This document shows positions 16,784 to 26,416 of a DNA stretch of 55,262 bases, one piece after another (the stretch's first letter is position 1; every line of letters begins with the position of its first letter). The DNA comes from Prosthecobacter debontii (GTDB lineage: Bacteria; Verrucomicrobiota; Verrucomicrobiia; Verrucomicrobiales; Akkermansiaceae), in the NCBI GenBank assembly GCA_945869465.1, contig CAMBPB010000011.1, positions 1-55,262 on the forward strand. Reading direction: 5' to 3'. Below the pieces are notes generated by a model. That model did not search any database. It was not told where the DNA came from and was given only the letters and a program-made list of their open reading frames with translations. Position numbers and translations under genes: made by a program.

Positions 16784-18181
16784 ATGCGGCTATTCGACAC
16801 GCTGACCCGGACTGAACACGACCTGCGCCCGATCGCTGGCTCGACCTTTCGATTTTATTGCTGCGGCCCCACCGTTTACGGGCCGGCGCACATCGGAAAT
16901 TTCCGCACTTTTGTGCTCCAGGATGTGCTGCGGCGCACGCTGGAAACTGGCGCTACCCGCACCCTCCACGTCCGTAACATCACTGACGTGGACGACAAGA
17001 CCATTCGGGATTCCCGGAAAGCCGGCCAGACTCTCTCCGATTTCACCGCCGGCTGGACGGCAAAATTCCAGGTGGATTGCCAAAAACTCGGTCTCCTACC
17101 GCCGCACATCGAGCCCAGCGCCGTCGAGCACATTCCACAGCAGATCGCCATGATCGAGGCGCTGGTGGCGAAGGGGCACGCCTATGCGTCGGACGACGGC
17201 TCGGTCTATTTTAAAATCGCTTCGTTTCCGGGCTATGGAAAACTCTCGCGGCTCGACCAACGCGAACTGGACCTCGGAAAAACCCAGAACACCCGCGCCA
17301 ACGCCGACGAATATGAAAAGGACGGCGTCTCGGACTTCGTGCTGTGGAAAGCCCGCCGCCCGGAAGACGGCGACAACTTCTGGCCCTCGCCATGGGGCGA
17401 AGGCCGTCCCGGTTGGCACCTCGAGTGCTCGGCGATGATCCAGGAATACCTCGGCAATTCCTTCGACCTCCACTCGGGCGGGGTCGATCTGGTGTTCCCG
17501 CATCATGAAAACGAGATTGCCCAAAGCGCCTGCGCCTGCGGCGGTCACTTCGCCGCGCATTGGTTTCACATCACGCATTTGCTGGTGGATGGCGGGAAAA
17601 TGTCGAAATCCCTCGGCAATCTTTACACCCTCGCCGACTTGGAAACCCGCGGCTTCACCCCGATGGAAGTCCGCTACGTGCTCATCGGCGGCCACTACCG
17701 AAAACCACTGAATTTCACGCTCGATTCGCTCTCCGCCGCCCGCGAGGCGCTGGCCAAACTCGCCCGCGGCGCGCGCGCGCTGGCCGCGCGAATGGGAGCC
17801 GACACCCACCTCGATTCCGCCGGTTTCGGCCCGTTCCAGCCCGCTTGGGACAACCTCAACGACGACCTCAACACGCCCGCCGCGCTCGGCGGGCTTTTCA
17901 CCGGCCTGCGTGAAGCCGCGGATCTAACTGGAAAAAACGCCGCCGCCGCCCTCGCCGGATTCAACCGGGTGCTCCGCGCGCTCGGCCTCGCCCTGCCCGA
18001 GGAAGCCCCCGCCGATCCCGCTAACATCCCGGAACCCGTCCACGCCCTGGCCGAGGCCCGCTGGCAGGCCCGCCTCGCCAAAAACTGGGCCGAATCCGAT
18101 GCCCTCCGAGCCCACCTCGCCGAACAAGGCTGGCTGGTGAAGGACGGCAAGGACCGCTACACCCTGGAGCCCGCGCCCTAA
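16784..18181 (+). CDS. cysS: cysteinyl-tRNA synthetase
   Basis: A 465-residue class I synthetase that charges tRNA-Cys. Visible motifs are YCCGPTVYGPAHIGNFR (zinc Cys and HIGN version of the HIGH box), GWHLECSAM with the second zinc Cys, HHENEIAQSAC, and KMSKSLGN (KMSKS loop). The length is normal for bacterial CysRS. ATG 16784 follows the final base of a GC-rich leader. RAYT and leuS genes lie downstream on the same strand. Confidence 0.97.
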   Translation: MRLFDTLTRTEHDLRPIAGSTFRFYCCGPTVYGPAHIGNFRTFVLQDVLRRTLETGATRTLHVRNITDVDDKTIRDSRKAGQTLSDFTAGWTAKFQVDCQKLGLLPPHIEPSAVEHIPQQIAMIEALVAKGHAYASDDGSVYFKIASFPGYGKLSRLDQRELDLGKTQNTRANADEYEKDGVSDFVLWKARRPEDGDNFWPSPWGEGRPGWHLECSAMIQEYLGNSFDLHSGGVDLVFPHHENEIAQSACACGGHFAAHWFHITHLLVDGGKMSKSLGNLYTLADLETRGFTPMEVRYVLIGGHYRKPLNFTLDSLSAAREALAKLARGARALAARMGADTHLDSAGFGPFQPAWDNLNDDLNTPAALGGLFTGLREAADLTGKNAAAALAGFNRVLRALGLALPEEAPADPANIPEPVHALAEARWQARLAKNWAESDALRAHLAEQGWLVKDGKDRYTLEPAP

Positions 18182-18313
18182 CGCCACGCAGCCCTCCCCC
18201 CAGGCTCCGACACACCTGAAACCACAGTGAAGCCACACTACATGCTACAACGCCACAGAGACATTATAGAGAAACCTCTTGCAGGTCCGGCGGAAATCGG
18301 CAGAGTGAGTTGC

Positions 18314-19435
18314 ATGAGACGACCCAAAGGCATGGTGAAGGGCACGCGGTGGCTGGCGCCGTGGAAGGATTCGTTTGAGCGACCGGTGATCTACCACTGC
18401 GTGACGCGGGTGGTGGAGCGGCGGTTGGCGTTCGGCCAGGCGGAGAAGGAAAAACTGCGGACATTCATGCGGATGTATGAAAATTTCTCGGGCTGCCGGG
18501 TGCTGGCTTACTGCCTAATGTGCAACCATGTGCATTTGCTACTGGAAGTGCCGCCGATGGTGGAGGGTGGCTTGTCCGACGAGGCTTTGCTGAAACGCCT
18601 GGATGCCATTTACAGCGAGGCGCTGGTGGCGGAAGTTGCGAAGGAGTTGGCGGAAGCTCGGAAAAAGGTGCGGGATGGCCTGGCGGATGAGTCGCTGGTG
18701 CTGAGGATTCACGAACGTTTTACCTATCGAATGCACGATCTGGGAGAGTTCATGAAAGCGCTGTTGCAGCGCTTCACGCGGTGGTTCAATGTGAAACACG
18801 AACGGACGGGCACCTTGTGGGAAAGCCGGTTCAAGAGCGTGCTGGTGGAGGAGGGTGTCGCAGCCAGGACGATGGCGGCGTATATCGATTTGAATCCTGT
18901 GAGAGCGGGAATGGTGGTGAATCCGGCAGATTATCGCTGGAGCAGCTACGGAGAAGCGATGGGCGGAGGCCCGAAGGGAAACGGGAAAAAAGCGCGGGCA
19001 GGATTGGTCCGTGCGTTGATGGCGCACAAAGGTTGGGTCGCGGACGCCGATCTCTGGGCCGGCCGGGTATCGAAGGAATACCGGATGATTCTGCTGGAAG
19101 ACGGGGAGGAAAAACTCAAGGAAATGGTGAATGAAGCCGGTGAACTGGAGGTGAAGGTGGTGAGGAAGGGAATGAAAAGAGCCAATGTCGCGACGGAACT
19201 GGACGCGCTTCAAACGAGCCGGGACGTGGCATTGGGACGCATGCTGCGTTGCCGGGTCAGATATTTTACCGACGGCGCGGTGATCGGCAGTCGCGGATTC
19301 GTAGACGAGATTTTCACAAAATGCAGGGATCGCTTCGGGAATCAGCGCAAAGATGGCGCTCGCAAACTTCGCGGCAGTGGATCGGCTGCGGCGGATCGAT
19401 TGTGGAGCGCACGGGATTTGCGGAAGGGCGTCTGA
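18314..19435 (+). mobile_element. REP-associated tyrosine transposase (RAYT, Y1/HUH family)
   Basis: About 373 residues from ATG 18314 (MRRPKGMVKG); an upstream in-frame ATG at 18227 is less likely. HCVTRVVERRLAFG opens the Y1 transposase domain, CNHVHLLLEVPP carries the HUH metal site and AAYIDLNPVRAGMV the catalytic tyrosine, with DYRWSSY after it. This is the pattern of RAYT proteins, which are single-copy relatives of IS200 transposases linked to REP hairpins. The extra roughly 130 C-terminal residues are not recognised. No clear REP hairpins are visible in the flanks. It sits between cysS and leuS, 144 bp before leuS. Confidence 0.85.
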
Positions 19436-19579
19436 ACGAAAGGGCAGCCGGGTCCCTATCAGGCACGTCCCGCAAAAGAATTCGGGCATGCCGTGGCCGG
19501 ATAGGGGCGGACAGCGGAATCAGGGGTTTTTCTTTTCAAATCAGGCACCCGCCTCCACAGTCCGCGGCCTTTCCCGATC

Positions 19580-22225
19580 ATGTCCGACGCCCGCAAACCA
19601 TTCCCCTTCCGCGAGTTCGAGCCCCAATGGCAACAGCGCTGGGAGTCCGAAAAAACCTTCCGCACCCCCGGCCCGGGCGATCCGGACTTCGATCCCACGA
19701 AGCCGAAATACTACGTGCTCGACATGTTCCCCTACCCGAGCGGTTCGGGCCTGCACGTCGGCCACCCGGAGGGCTACACCGCCACCGACATCATCGGCCG
19801 CTACAAGCGGATGAACGGCTTCAACGTGCTGCATCCGATGGGCTACGATGCTTTCGGACTGCCGGCGGAGGAACACGCCCGCAAAACCGGCGAGCATCCC
19901 GCGATCAACACGGCAAACAACATCGCCAACTTCCGCCGCCAGCTCAAGTCGCTGGGTTTTGCCTACGATTGGGACCGGGAAATCGCCACCACCGATCCCG
20001 AATACGTGCGCTGGACGCAGTGGATTTTCCTCCAGCTCTACAACTCGTATTTCTGCGAGGAAACCAACCGGGCCAAACCCGTTAGCGAGCTCGCAGCCAA
20101 AGGCTGGACCCGCGAGCAAATCGACGAAGTCCGCTTCGCCTACGTCGCTAACACCCCCGTCTGGTGGTCACCCGACCTCGGCACCGTGCTCGCCAACGAG
20201 GAAGTCGAGGAATGGAAATCCAAAGGCCACACCGTCGAGCGCCGCCCGCTGCGCCAGTGGATGCTGCGCATCACCAAATACGCCCAGCGCCTCATCGACG
20301 AACTCGACACGCTCGATTGGCCCGACGGCATCAAGATGTTGCAGAAAAACTGGATCGGGAGAAGTGAAGGAGCGGAGGTTGATTTCGACGTTCAAGGCCA
20401 CAAAGTCACCGTCTTCACCACCCGGCCGGACACGCTCTTTGGCGCCACCTACATGGTGCTCGCGCCCGAACATCCCTTTGTTCCGGAAATCACCACCGCC
20501 GAACAGAAGGACATCGTCGGATCCTATCAGAAATCCTGCTCCTCCAAGTCCGACATGGACCGCGGCGATCTCAACAAGGACAAGTCCGGCGTCTTCACCG
20601 GCGCTTACGCTATCAATCCCGTCAACAATGAACAAATCCCCATCTGGATCGCCGACTATGTCATGATGGGCTACGGCACCGGCGCGATCATGGCAGTCCC
20701 GGCGCATGATGAGAGGGATTTTGAATTTGCCAATAGATTTAATCTTCCCATCGTACAAGTTGTTATACCTAGTGATTTGCCTGCCGGATACGGAGTTCTG
20801 ATGCCTCTGAAAACTGCCTTCTGCGATCATGGTATCGCAATCCATTCGCCTCCACACGGCTGGGGATTAAAAGATCCGAAAGGAGAGCGGTATTGTCTTA
20901 ACGAACTCTCCACCGCGGAAGCCAAGGCGAAGATGATCGACTGGCTGGAGTCCAACGCAAAAGGCAAGCGCCGCATCCAATACAAACTCCGCGACTGGCT
21001 GTTCTCGCGCCAGCGTTACTGGGGCGAACCGTTTCCGATTGTGTGGAAAGACGGCCATCACCACGCTATTTCCGACAGCGAACTCCCCCTGCTCGCACCG
21101 CCGCTCGACGACTACAAACCCAGCGGCACCCCCGAGCCCCTGCTCAGCAAGGCCACCGACTGGGTGAATCGCCCTGACGGTTCCACCCACGAAACCAACA
21201 CCATGCCCCAATGGGCCGGCTCCTGCTGGTATTACCTCCGCTACTGCGATCCCGGCAACACCAGCCGCTTCATCTCCAAAGAAGCCGAAGCCTATTGGTC
21301 CTCTTCCAATCAACCATCAACCATCAACCATCAACCATCGGGGATGGTCGATCTCTACGTTGGCGGCACCGAGCACGCCGTGCTTCACCTGCTCTACGCC
21401 CGTTTCTGGCACAAGGCGCTCTTCGACCTCGGCCACGTCACCACGCCCGAGCCGTTTCAGAAACTCGTCAACCAGGGACTCATCTTGGGCGAGGACGGAC
21501 AGAAAATGTCCAAGTCCCGCGGCAACGTGGTCAACCCCGACGACGTCGTCAAAGAATACGGTGCCGACGCATTGCGCCTCTATGAAATGTTCATGGGCCC
21601 GCTCGAACAGGTGAAACCCTGGCAGATGAAGGGAGTCGAGGGCGTTTCCCGTTTTCTCGCCCGCGTCTGGCGTGTCGCCTGCGAGGAACAAACGGATGGA
21701 TTCTATCAGATTTCCCCGAAGATCCGGGAGGTTCCCTGCACCGACAAGGAACTGCTCCGCGTGGTGCATGAGACACTCAAAAAAGTCGGTGAGGACATTG
21801 AAAAGCTCAGCTTCAACACCGCCATCTCGCAGATGATGATCTGCACCAACGCCTTCACCCAGGCGGATGTCGTGCCGTTGAAGGAGTTCACGCAATTCCT
21901 AACCGTCCTCAACCCCTTCGCACCGCACCTCGCGGAGGAGATCAACGCCCGCGTGGCGGCGGTATTCAACCGCCCGGCCCATCTTCTATCCGAAACCACC
22001 TGGCCCGTCTACAACCCCGAAGCCCTCATCCGCAGCGAGATTGAGTTCATCATCCAGGTGAACGGCAAGCTGCGCGACCGCCTGATGATTTCCAAGGACG
22101 CCGACGAGGCAACCGCCACTGCCGCCGGCCTCGCCAGTGCCAAGGTCAAGGAACACACCGACGGCAAGACCATCCGCAAGATCGTCTTCGTCCCCGGCAA
22201 GCTGCTCAACATCGTGGCAGGCTAA
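19580..22225 (+). CDS. leuS: leucyl-tRNA synthetase
   Basis: An 881-residue class I synthetase. Visible motifs are GLHVGHPEGYTATD (HIGH variant), the editing domain with TTRPDTLFGATYMV and GYGTGAIMAVPAHDERD, the catalytic WAGSCWYYLRY and VGGTEHAVLHLLYARFW, and KMSKSRGN. An insertion (residues near 575) is encoded by five heptamers at 21304-21338 and reads SNQPSTINHQPS, just before VDLYVGG. The C-terminal domain ends normally. It charges tRNA-Leu in the cytoplasm. The stretch 20740-20900 is more AT-rich than the rest. Confidence 0.97.
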   Translation: MSDARKPFPFREFEPQWQQRWESEKTFRTPGPGDPDFDPTKPKYYVLDMFPYPSGSGLHVGHPEGYTATDIIGRYKRMNGFNVLHPMGYDAFGLPAEEHARKTGEHPAINTANNIANFRRQLKSLGFAYDWDREIATTDPEYVRWTQWIFLQLYNSYFCEETNRAKPVSELAAKGWTREQIDEVRFAYVANTPVWWSPDLGTVLANEEVEEWKSKGHTVERRPLRQWMLRITKYAQRLIDELDTLDWPDGIKMLQKNWIGRSEGAEVDFDVQGHKVTVFTTRPDTLFGATYMVLAPEHPFVPEITTAEQKDIVGSYQKSCSSKSDMDRGDLNKDKSGVFTGAYAINPVNNEQIPIWIADYVMMGYGTGAIMAVPAHDERDFEFANRFNLPIVQVVIPSDLPAGYGVLMPLKTAFCDHGIAIHSPPHGWGLKDPKGERYCLNELSTAEAKAKMIDWLESNAKGKRRIQYKLRDWLFSRQRYWGEPFPIVWKDGHHHAISDSELPLLAPPLDDYKPSGTPEPLLSKATDWVNRPDGSTHETNTMPQWAGSCWYYLRYCDPGNTSRFISKEAEAYWSSSNQPSTINHQPSGMVDLYVGGTEHAVLHLLYARFWHKALFDLGHVTTPEPFQKLVNQGLILGEDGQKMSKSRGNVVNPDDVVKEYGADALRLYEMFMGPLEQVKPWQMKGVEGVSRFLARVWRVACEEQTDGFYQISPKIREVPCTDKELLRVVHETLKKVGEDIEKLSFNTAISQMMICTNAFTQADVVPLKEFTQFLTVLNPFAPHLAEEINARVAAVFNRPAHLLSETTWPVYNPEALIRSEIEFIIQVNGKLRDRLMISKDADEATATAAGLASAKVKEHTDGKTIRKIVFVPGKLLNIVAG
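21304..21338. repeat. heptanucleotide array inside leuS
   Basis: TTCCAAT at 21304-21310 is followed by four perfect copies of CAACCAT ending at 21338. It encodes a Gln/Pro/Ser/Asn-rich insertion in leucyl-tRNA synthetase. The total insertion keeps the reading frame. Short heptamer arrays resemble those known in some cyanobacteria. Confidence 0.85.
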
Positions 22226-22257
22226 AGGGAGGGACGCACCGTCCCAGCTTCTCCCTT
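22225..22257 (+). terminator. hairpin after leuS
   Basis: Nested inverted repeats follow the leuS stop: AAGGGAG/CTCCCTT (22225-22231 with 22251-22257) around GGGACG/CGTCCC (22231-22236 with 22240-22245). It may act as a transcription terminator, though no strong U-run follows. The peroxidase ATG is 34 bp further on. Confidence 0.5.
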
Positions 22258-22290
22258 GCACAGGTGGGCCTTGCGGGTAGTCTCACACCG

Positions 22291-22827
22291 ATGAAACTCC
22301 TCACTTCCCTCTGCGCCGTAGTGGCGCTCGCCTCGAGCCATGCTGCGGAGCTGGCCGCCATTCCCTTCAAGACCATCGCCGGCAAGGACAGCTCGCTGGC
22401 CGCCTACAAGGGCAGGGTCGTGCTGGTGGTGAACACCGCGTCCAAATGCGGACTCACCCCGCAATACGAAGGTCTTGAGGCGCTCCAGAAGAAATATGGC
22501 GGGAAAGATTTCACGGTGATCGGATTCCCCTGCAACGACTTCGGCGCACAGGAACCCGGGACCACCGAGGAGATTCAGGAGTTTTGCAAAACGACATACT
22601 CCGTGACTTTCCCGCTGATGGAAAAAATCCACGTCAAGGGTGCGGAGCAGCACTTGCTCTATGCCGCGCTCACCGGCAAGGACGGGGCATTTCCCGGCGA
22701 CGTGAAGTGGAACTTCGGCAAGTTTCTGATCGGCAAGGACGGCAAGGCGCTTGCCCGTTTCGAACCGAAGGAAACTCCGGACAGCCCGGGACTCGTCGCG
22801 GCCATCGAAAAGGCCCTGGCCCCTTGA
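22291..22827 (+). CDS. periplasmic glutathione peroxidase-family thiol peroxidase
   Basis: A 178-residue protein with a signal peptide (MKLLTSLCAVVALASSHAAE). NTASKCGLTPQYEGLEAL holds the catalytic Cys, FPCNDFGAQEPGT the conserved second block, and KWNFGKFLIGKDG the Trp-Asn-Phe site, completing the Cys-Gln-Trp-Asn catalytic set. It reduces peroxides, probably using thioredoxin or a similar donor. The signal makes it periplasmic. ATG 22291 is chosen because it gives a clean signal peptide. Confidence 0.9.
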   Translation: MKLLTSLCAVVALASSHAAELAAIPFKTIAGKDSSLAAYKGRVVLVVNTASKCGLTPQYEGLEALQKKYGGKDFTVIGFPCNDFGAQEPGTTEEIQEFCKTTYSVTFPLMEKIHVKGAEQHLLYAALTGKDGAFPGDVKWNFGKFLIGKDGKALARFEPKETPDSPGLVAAIEKALAP

Positions 22828-22843
22828 TCCCGCCAGATCCCGC

Positions 22844-23278
22844 ATGAAATCCAAGCCCGACCCCGCCGAGGCCGCACGCGAGGTCCGCGAGATCTACGGC
22901 GAGTGGCAGCTCCGGCCCATCGATCGAAACTGCACCGGGCTCGCCGCTTGCTGCCGCTTCAAGCTAACAGGCCGGATGCCCTACCTCACCCGCGGCGAGG
23001 CGCTCGTCGCCGCCCGCGCTTGGAAGGCCTCCGGGCGCAAGGAAGTGATCATCCCCGCCGATGGCAGCTGCCCGTTTCTCCACCCGCACACCGGCAAGTG
23101 CCGGATCTACGACGGCCGCCCCTTCGGCTGCCGCACCCACTACTGCGCCGCCGCCGGCGGTCCTGCTGCTAGAAACGAGGTCCGCGATCTGATCCAGCGC
23201 CTCGAGGAAATCGACGCCCGCCTCGGCGGCAACGGAGCGGTCAACTTGCCGACAGCCGTTAGGGAGGCGATGCGGTGA
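22844..23278 (+). CDS. YkgJ-like cysteine-cluster (zinc/iron-binding) protein
   Basis: A 144-residue protein with Cys at NCTGLAACCRF, CPFLHPHTGKC and RPFGCRTHYC. This spacing is that of the YkgJ/UPF0153 family, thought to bind a metal or Fe-S cluster. The role is unknown. It starts 16 bp after the peroxidase stop, so the two are probably co-transcribed; a shared redox role is a guess. Confidence 0.75.
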   Translation: MKSKPDPAEAAREVREIYGEWQLRPIDRNCTGLAACCRFKLTGRMPYLTRGEALVAARAWKASGRKEVIIPADGSCPFLHPHTGKCRIYDGRPFGCRTHYCAAAGGPAARNEVRDLIQRLEEIDARLGGNGAVNLPTAVREAMR

Positions 23279-23321
23279 CTTCATCCCCTTGCCCGGCGGG
23301 CGGCGAAGCTCGCCAAGCCAC

Positions 23322-24578
23322 TCAGCGGGTGAAACGCCGGGTCACACTGGCGGGCACCGGATTGTTAGCCACCCAGAGTTTCACGGCTCCGGCATCGCGC
23401 TTGGCCCATTCGCCGAGCATGCGGTGATAGAGACTGGCGCGCTGGTCGGGGTCGGCGATGCCCTGGATCCAGGCGGCGGATTGTTCCGGGTCCCGGTAGT
23501 CGCAACTCCAGACAAACTCCTCCACCACCCGGTCATAGTTGGGCAGGCCGGCAAGGGTCGAAACCCACTGGGCGGTTCCTCCGATGTCCGAGGACGACAT
23601 CACCGGGATGATGCCGCGCGCGGCTTCGGCTTGGGCTGCCGGCTGGAGCTTGCGCAGCCACTCGGCGGCGGACGCGAGGTCCTGTTTTGCCAAGGCTTCA
23701 GCCACCTCACGGGCGGCGGCGCTCTGGCTCTCAACCTCGCCGACGGACGCCACCCAAGCGGCCGCCTGGGTGGCGTCCTTGGCGGCGATGCGATCCGCAA
23801 TCGCGGCGACGAAGCCGGCGCGCAGTTGGAGATCCTGGATCGAGGCCGGATAGGCCATTGCCGCATCCGTCCCCTGCATCAGGAGGGCGCGCGTGATCGC
23901 ATCCACCGCTTCGCCGCGCTCGCGGCTGGAGGGCATGGCAGCGACGAGCCGGGAGGCCTGCGCGATGTCGTACAAGGCGATGCCGCGGATCACGGCTGCC
24001 AGCAGGGGATTGGGGCCATCGCCTTGGTGGTGATCGAGAGCCCAGCGTTCGGCGGCCGCGGCGTCGTTTCCCGCCCAGGTCGCCAGAATCACCGCGGTGT
24101 CCGCTCCGTTGTTCGGTTGTTTGGCGGTGTATTCGAGAGCGGCCAGCGGGTCAGCCTTGGCCCAGCCGCGCAGGATGAGATCGAATTCGCCGCGCGAGTT
24201 GCCGAAATGATCGAGATCGCGGAATTGTTCCGCCACGGCGGCGAACTCGCCGGGGCCGAGGCGGTTGATCAATTCCATCAAGGCGGACTGGCGTTCCATG
24301 GGATCGCCGATTTTGACGATATTGGCCAAGCGCTGGGCGGTCGCAGCCTTGGTCCTGCCGGAGAGGGTGGAAACGTCCTGCCGCTCGCGGTGGGCAGCGG
24401 ACCTGGCGTCCTCGCCGGAGCCTGCCGACTCCCCCGTGTGACCTGAACTACTGCGGTCCGAAGCGGCATTTGCGTCGGCATTGGAAGGCGTCGGATTCGG
24501 GTGGGATGCCACCAGCGCCAAGGCTGCTCCGGCAGCAAAAACCGCGGCATGGGTGAAGATTGAATTTCGTGCGGTCAT
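23322..24578 (-). CDS. secreted or anchored repeat protein with W-x3-DP-x-A repeats
   Basis: A 418-residue protein from ATG 24578 (MTARNSIFTHAAVFAAGAALALVA), with a signal or anchor helix. A Ser/Asn-rich linker follows, then many degenerate repeats of about 34 residues with a Trp early and Asp/Glu-Pro or Asp-Ala-Ala later (GWAKADPLAALEYTAKQ, TWAGNDAAAAERWAL, VWSCDYRDPEQSAAW). This is a common Verrucomicrobia/Planctomycetes solenoid type of unknown function. Convergent with the gene cluster upstream. It may act as an extracytoplasmic scaffold. Confidence 0.55.
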   Translation of the reverse strand: MTARNSIFTHAAVFAAGAALALVASHPNPTPSNADANAASDRSSSGHTGESAGSGEDARSAAHRERQDVSTLSGRTKAATAQRLANIVKIGDPMERQSALMELINRLGPGEFAAVAEQFRDLDHFGNSRGEFDLILRGWAKADPLAALEYTAKQPNNGADTAVILATWAGNDAAAAERWALDHHQGDGPNPLLAAVIRGIALYDIAQASRLVAAMPSSRERGEAVDAITRALLMQGTDAAMAYPASIQDLQLRAGFVAAIADRIAAKDATQAAAWVASVGEVESQSAAAREVAEALAKQDLASAAEWLRKLQPAAQAEAARGIIPVMSSSDIGGTAQWVSTLAGLPNYDRVVEEFVWSCDYRDPEQSAAWIQGIADPDQRASLYHRMLGEWAKRDAGAVKLWVANNPVPASVTRRFTR

Positions 24579-24680
24579 GAGGTTCTTCCGGAGGAGATAC
24601 GCCGGGGCCAAGCAGCGTGTGTCCAAAAATCGCGACTTTCTCGCGCAGCGCCGGGGTTGCCCGGGCGGCGGAAGTGTTTC

Positions 24681-25448
24681 ATGGTGATGGCGATGAGCGA
24701 AGTGTTTCAATGGCCGGAGTTTCTGCCCGCGTTCGGACCTGCGGCGGAGGACGCGGGTTTTTTGCCTCACGTCTTGGCGGAGACGGACGCCGGACCGCTG
24801 ATGGCGTGGGAGCGCCCGGGTGACGGGCCGCGGGTTTACCTGTCATCCGGCATTCACGGGGACGAACCTGCGGGACCACTGGCGTTGCTGGACTTGATGA
24901 GCGGGGGATTCTTTACACCGGAAAGGCATTGGCTGGTGTGCCCGGCCCTCAATCCGACGGGCTTGGCGGCAGGCCTCCGGGAAAACGCCGCGGGAATCGA
25001 TCTGAACCGCGACTATCTGTTGCGCCACACCCGGGAGGTGACGGCGCATGCCGCTTGGCTTGAGGCGAGGGAGAGACCCGCGCTGTTTCTCTCATTGCAT
25101 GAGGATTGGGAAGCCAACGGCTTCTATCTCTACGAAATCAATCTCGCCACGGACGAGCCACGGCGGGCGCGCGACATCATCGCTGCGGTCGGCCCGTGGT
25201 TTCCGCCGGACCCCGGGCCCGACATTGACGGCCATGCGTCACGGGAACCGGGCTGGATTTTCCACGCGGCGGAGGCGGATGTCCCAGGCGGCTGGCCGGA
25301 GGCGATTTTTCTCGCCCACCAACGATGCCCGCTCTCATTTACCTTCGAAACGCCAACTCACGCGCCGCTCATCTCGCGGGTTGCCGCCCACCGCGCGGCC
25401 GTCCGGGCGGCATGCCGGCATTTAAACCACCAAATCCTCGAAGGCTGA
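24681..25448 (+). CDS. M14/succinylglutamate desuccinylase-like zinc hydrolase
   Basis: About 255 residues. SSGIHGDEPAGPLALLDLM holds the zinc HxxE site, and GIDLNRDYLLRHT and SLHEDWEANGFYLYE fit the M14 carboxypeptidase/aspartoacylase group. It likely removes an amino acid or acyl group from a peptide-like or N-acyl substrate; the sequence does not show which. The ATG at 24681 has GGCGGAAG upstream at a good distance. Its 3' end overlaps the epimerase gene on the opposite strand by 27 bp. Confidence 0.7.
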   Translation: MVMAMSEVFQWPEFLPAFGPAAEDAGFLPHVLAETDAGPLMAWERPGDGPRVYLSSGIHGDEPAGPLALLDLMSGGFFTPERHWLVCPALNPTGLAAGLRENAAGIDLNRDYLLRHTREVTAHAAWLEARERPALFLSLHEDWEANGFYLYEINLATDEPRRARDIIAAVGPWFPPDPGPDIDGHASREPGWIFHAAEADVPGGWPEAIFLAHQRCPLSFTFETPTHAPLISRVAAHRAAVRAACRHLNHQILEG

Positions 25449-26318
25449 TTCCAACGTAGGGAATCGGAACGTGAAATGATCGGCCTCCAACGCCGCAGGC
25501 CGGGCGTGTTGACCCGCCAGCAACGCGCTGCCAAAATCCCCAAGGACGAGTTTCAGGACAACGGCCGGAACTGGGAAAATCGCTGGACGGTGGAGCGCGG
25601 ATGCCAGCTTCCGGGTGAAGTCACGGTTGCGATCCGCGGCAGGAGCGGTGCAATTCACGGCACCCGAGAGCGACTCGGAAACCAGCGCGTGGACGACCGC
25701 GTCGCGGATGTCGTCGAGGTGGATCCACGGCATCCATTGCCTGCCCGACCCGAGTCGGCCGCCGAGGCCCAACTTGAACGGAAACACCAGTTTCTCGAAG
25801 GCCCCGCCATCGCGGCCCAAGACGACGCCCGTTCGCAAGAGCACCACCCGGATACCGAGCGCCTCGGCCTCCATGGCGGCCGCTTCCCATGCGCAACACA
25901 GATCCGCCAAATAGCCGCTGCCCCGGGGCGATTCCTCGGTGAGCAGCTCGTCGCCCCGGTCGCCGTAAATGCCCACGGCCGAGGCGTTGACCAGCACCTT
26001 GGGCCGCGCGTCCGCCGGCATCTTGCCGATGGCCTCGACCACGCGGCGGGTCAGGCCCACCCGGCTTTCATGGAAAAGCCGGCGCTTGGCGGCATTCCAA
26101 CGGCAGGCGATCGGCTCGCCCGCCAGATTGATCACGCCATGGTGACCGGTGAAATCCAGAGTTGCCGCTGCCTGCCAGCGGTCGATACCCGGGACCGTGC
26201 CGGAACCGGAGCGGCTGAGGCCCGTGCAGGCAATGCCTTTTTGGGCAAGCCGAAGGGGCAACCCGCGGCCGATAAATCCGCTGGCTCCGAGGATGGCGAC
26301 TCGTGACGACAAATGCAT
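25422..26318 (-). CDS. TIGR01777-type SDR epimerase (YfcH-like)
   Basis: A 298-residue protein from ATG 26318. VAILGASGFIGRGLPLRL is the NAD(P)-binding Gly-rich motif, INLAGEPI, LVNASAVGIYGDRGDE (Ser/Tyr part of the active site) and RTGVVLGRDGGAFEKL identify the YfcH/TIGR01777 group. The C-terminus (LGDFGSALLAGQHARPAAL) matches the DUF1731 extension. The substrate of this epimerase-like family is not established. It is transcribed divergently from the LptD gene. Confidence 0.85.
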   Translation of the reverse strand: MHLSSRVAILGASGFIGRGLPLRLAQKGIACTGLSRSGSGTVPGIDRWQAAATLDFTGHHGVINLAGEPIACRWNAAKRRLFHESRVGLTRRVVEAIGKMPADARPKVLVNASAVGIYGDRGDELLTEESPRGSGYLADLCCAWEAAAMEAEALGIRVVLLRTGVVLGRDGGAFEKLVFPFKLGLGGRLGSGRQWMPWIHLDDIRDAVVHALVSESLSGAVNCTAPAADRNRDFTRKLASALHRPAIFPVPAVVLKLVLGDFGSALLAGQHARPAALEADHFTFRFPTLESAFEDLVV

Positions 26319-26416
26319 GAACGAACGATGGCGCAAATTCACGGGTGGTAAAACCGGAATTTCAACTCCGCCTTTCCCCCTTTACTTTAGGGATCGGTAG
26401 TTCTTTGATCACGCCG

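Noticed and set aside
18182..18313. REP hairpins or IS ends for the transposase
   Set aside because: No convincing inverted repeat or target duplication was found on either side.
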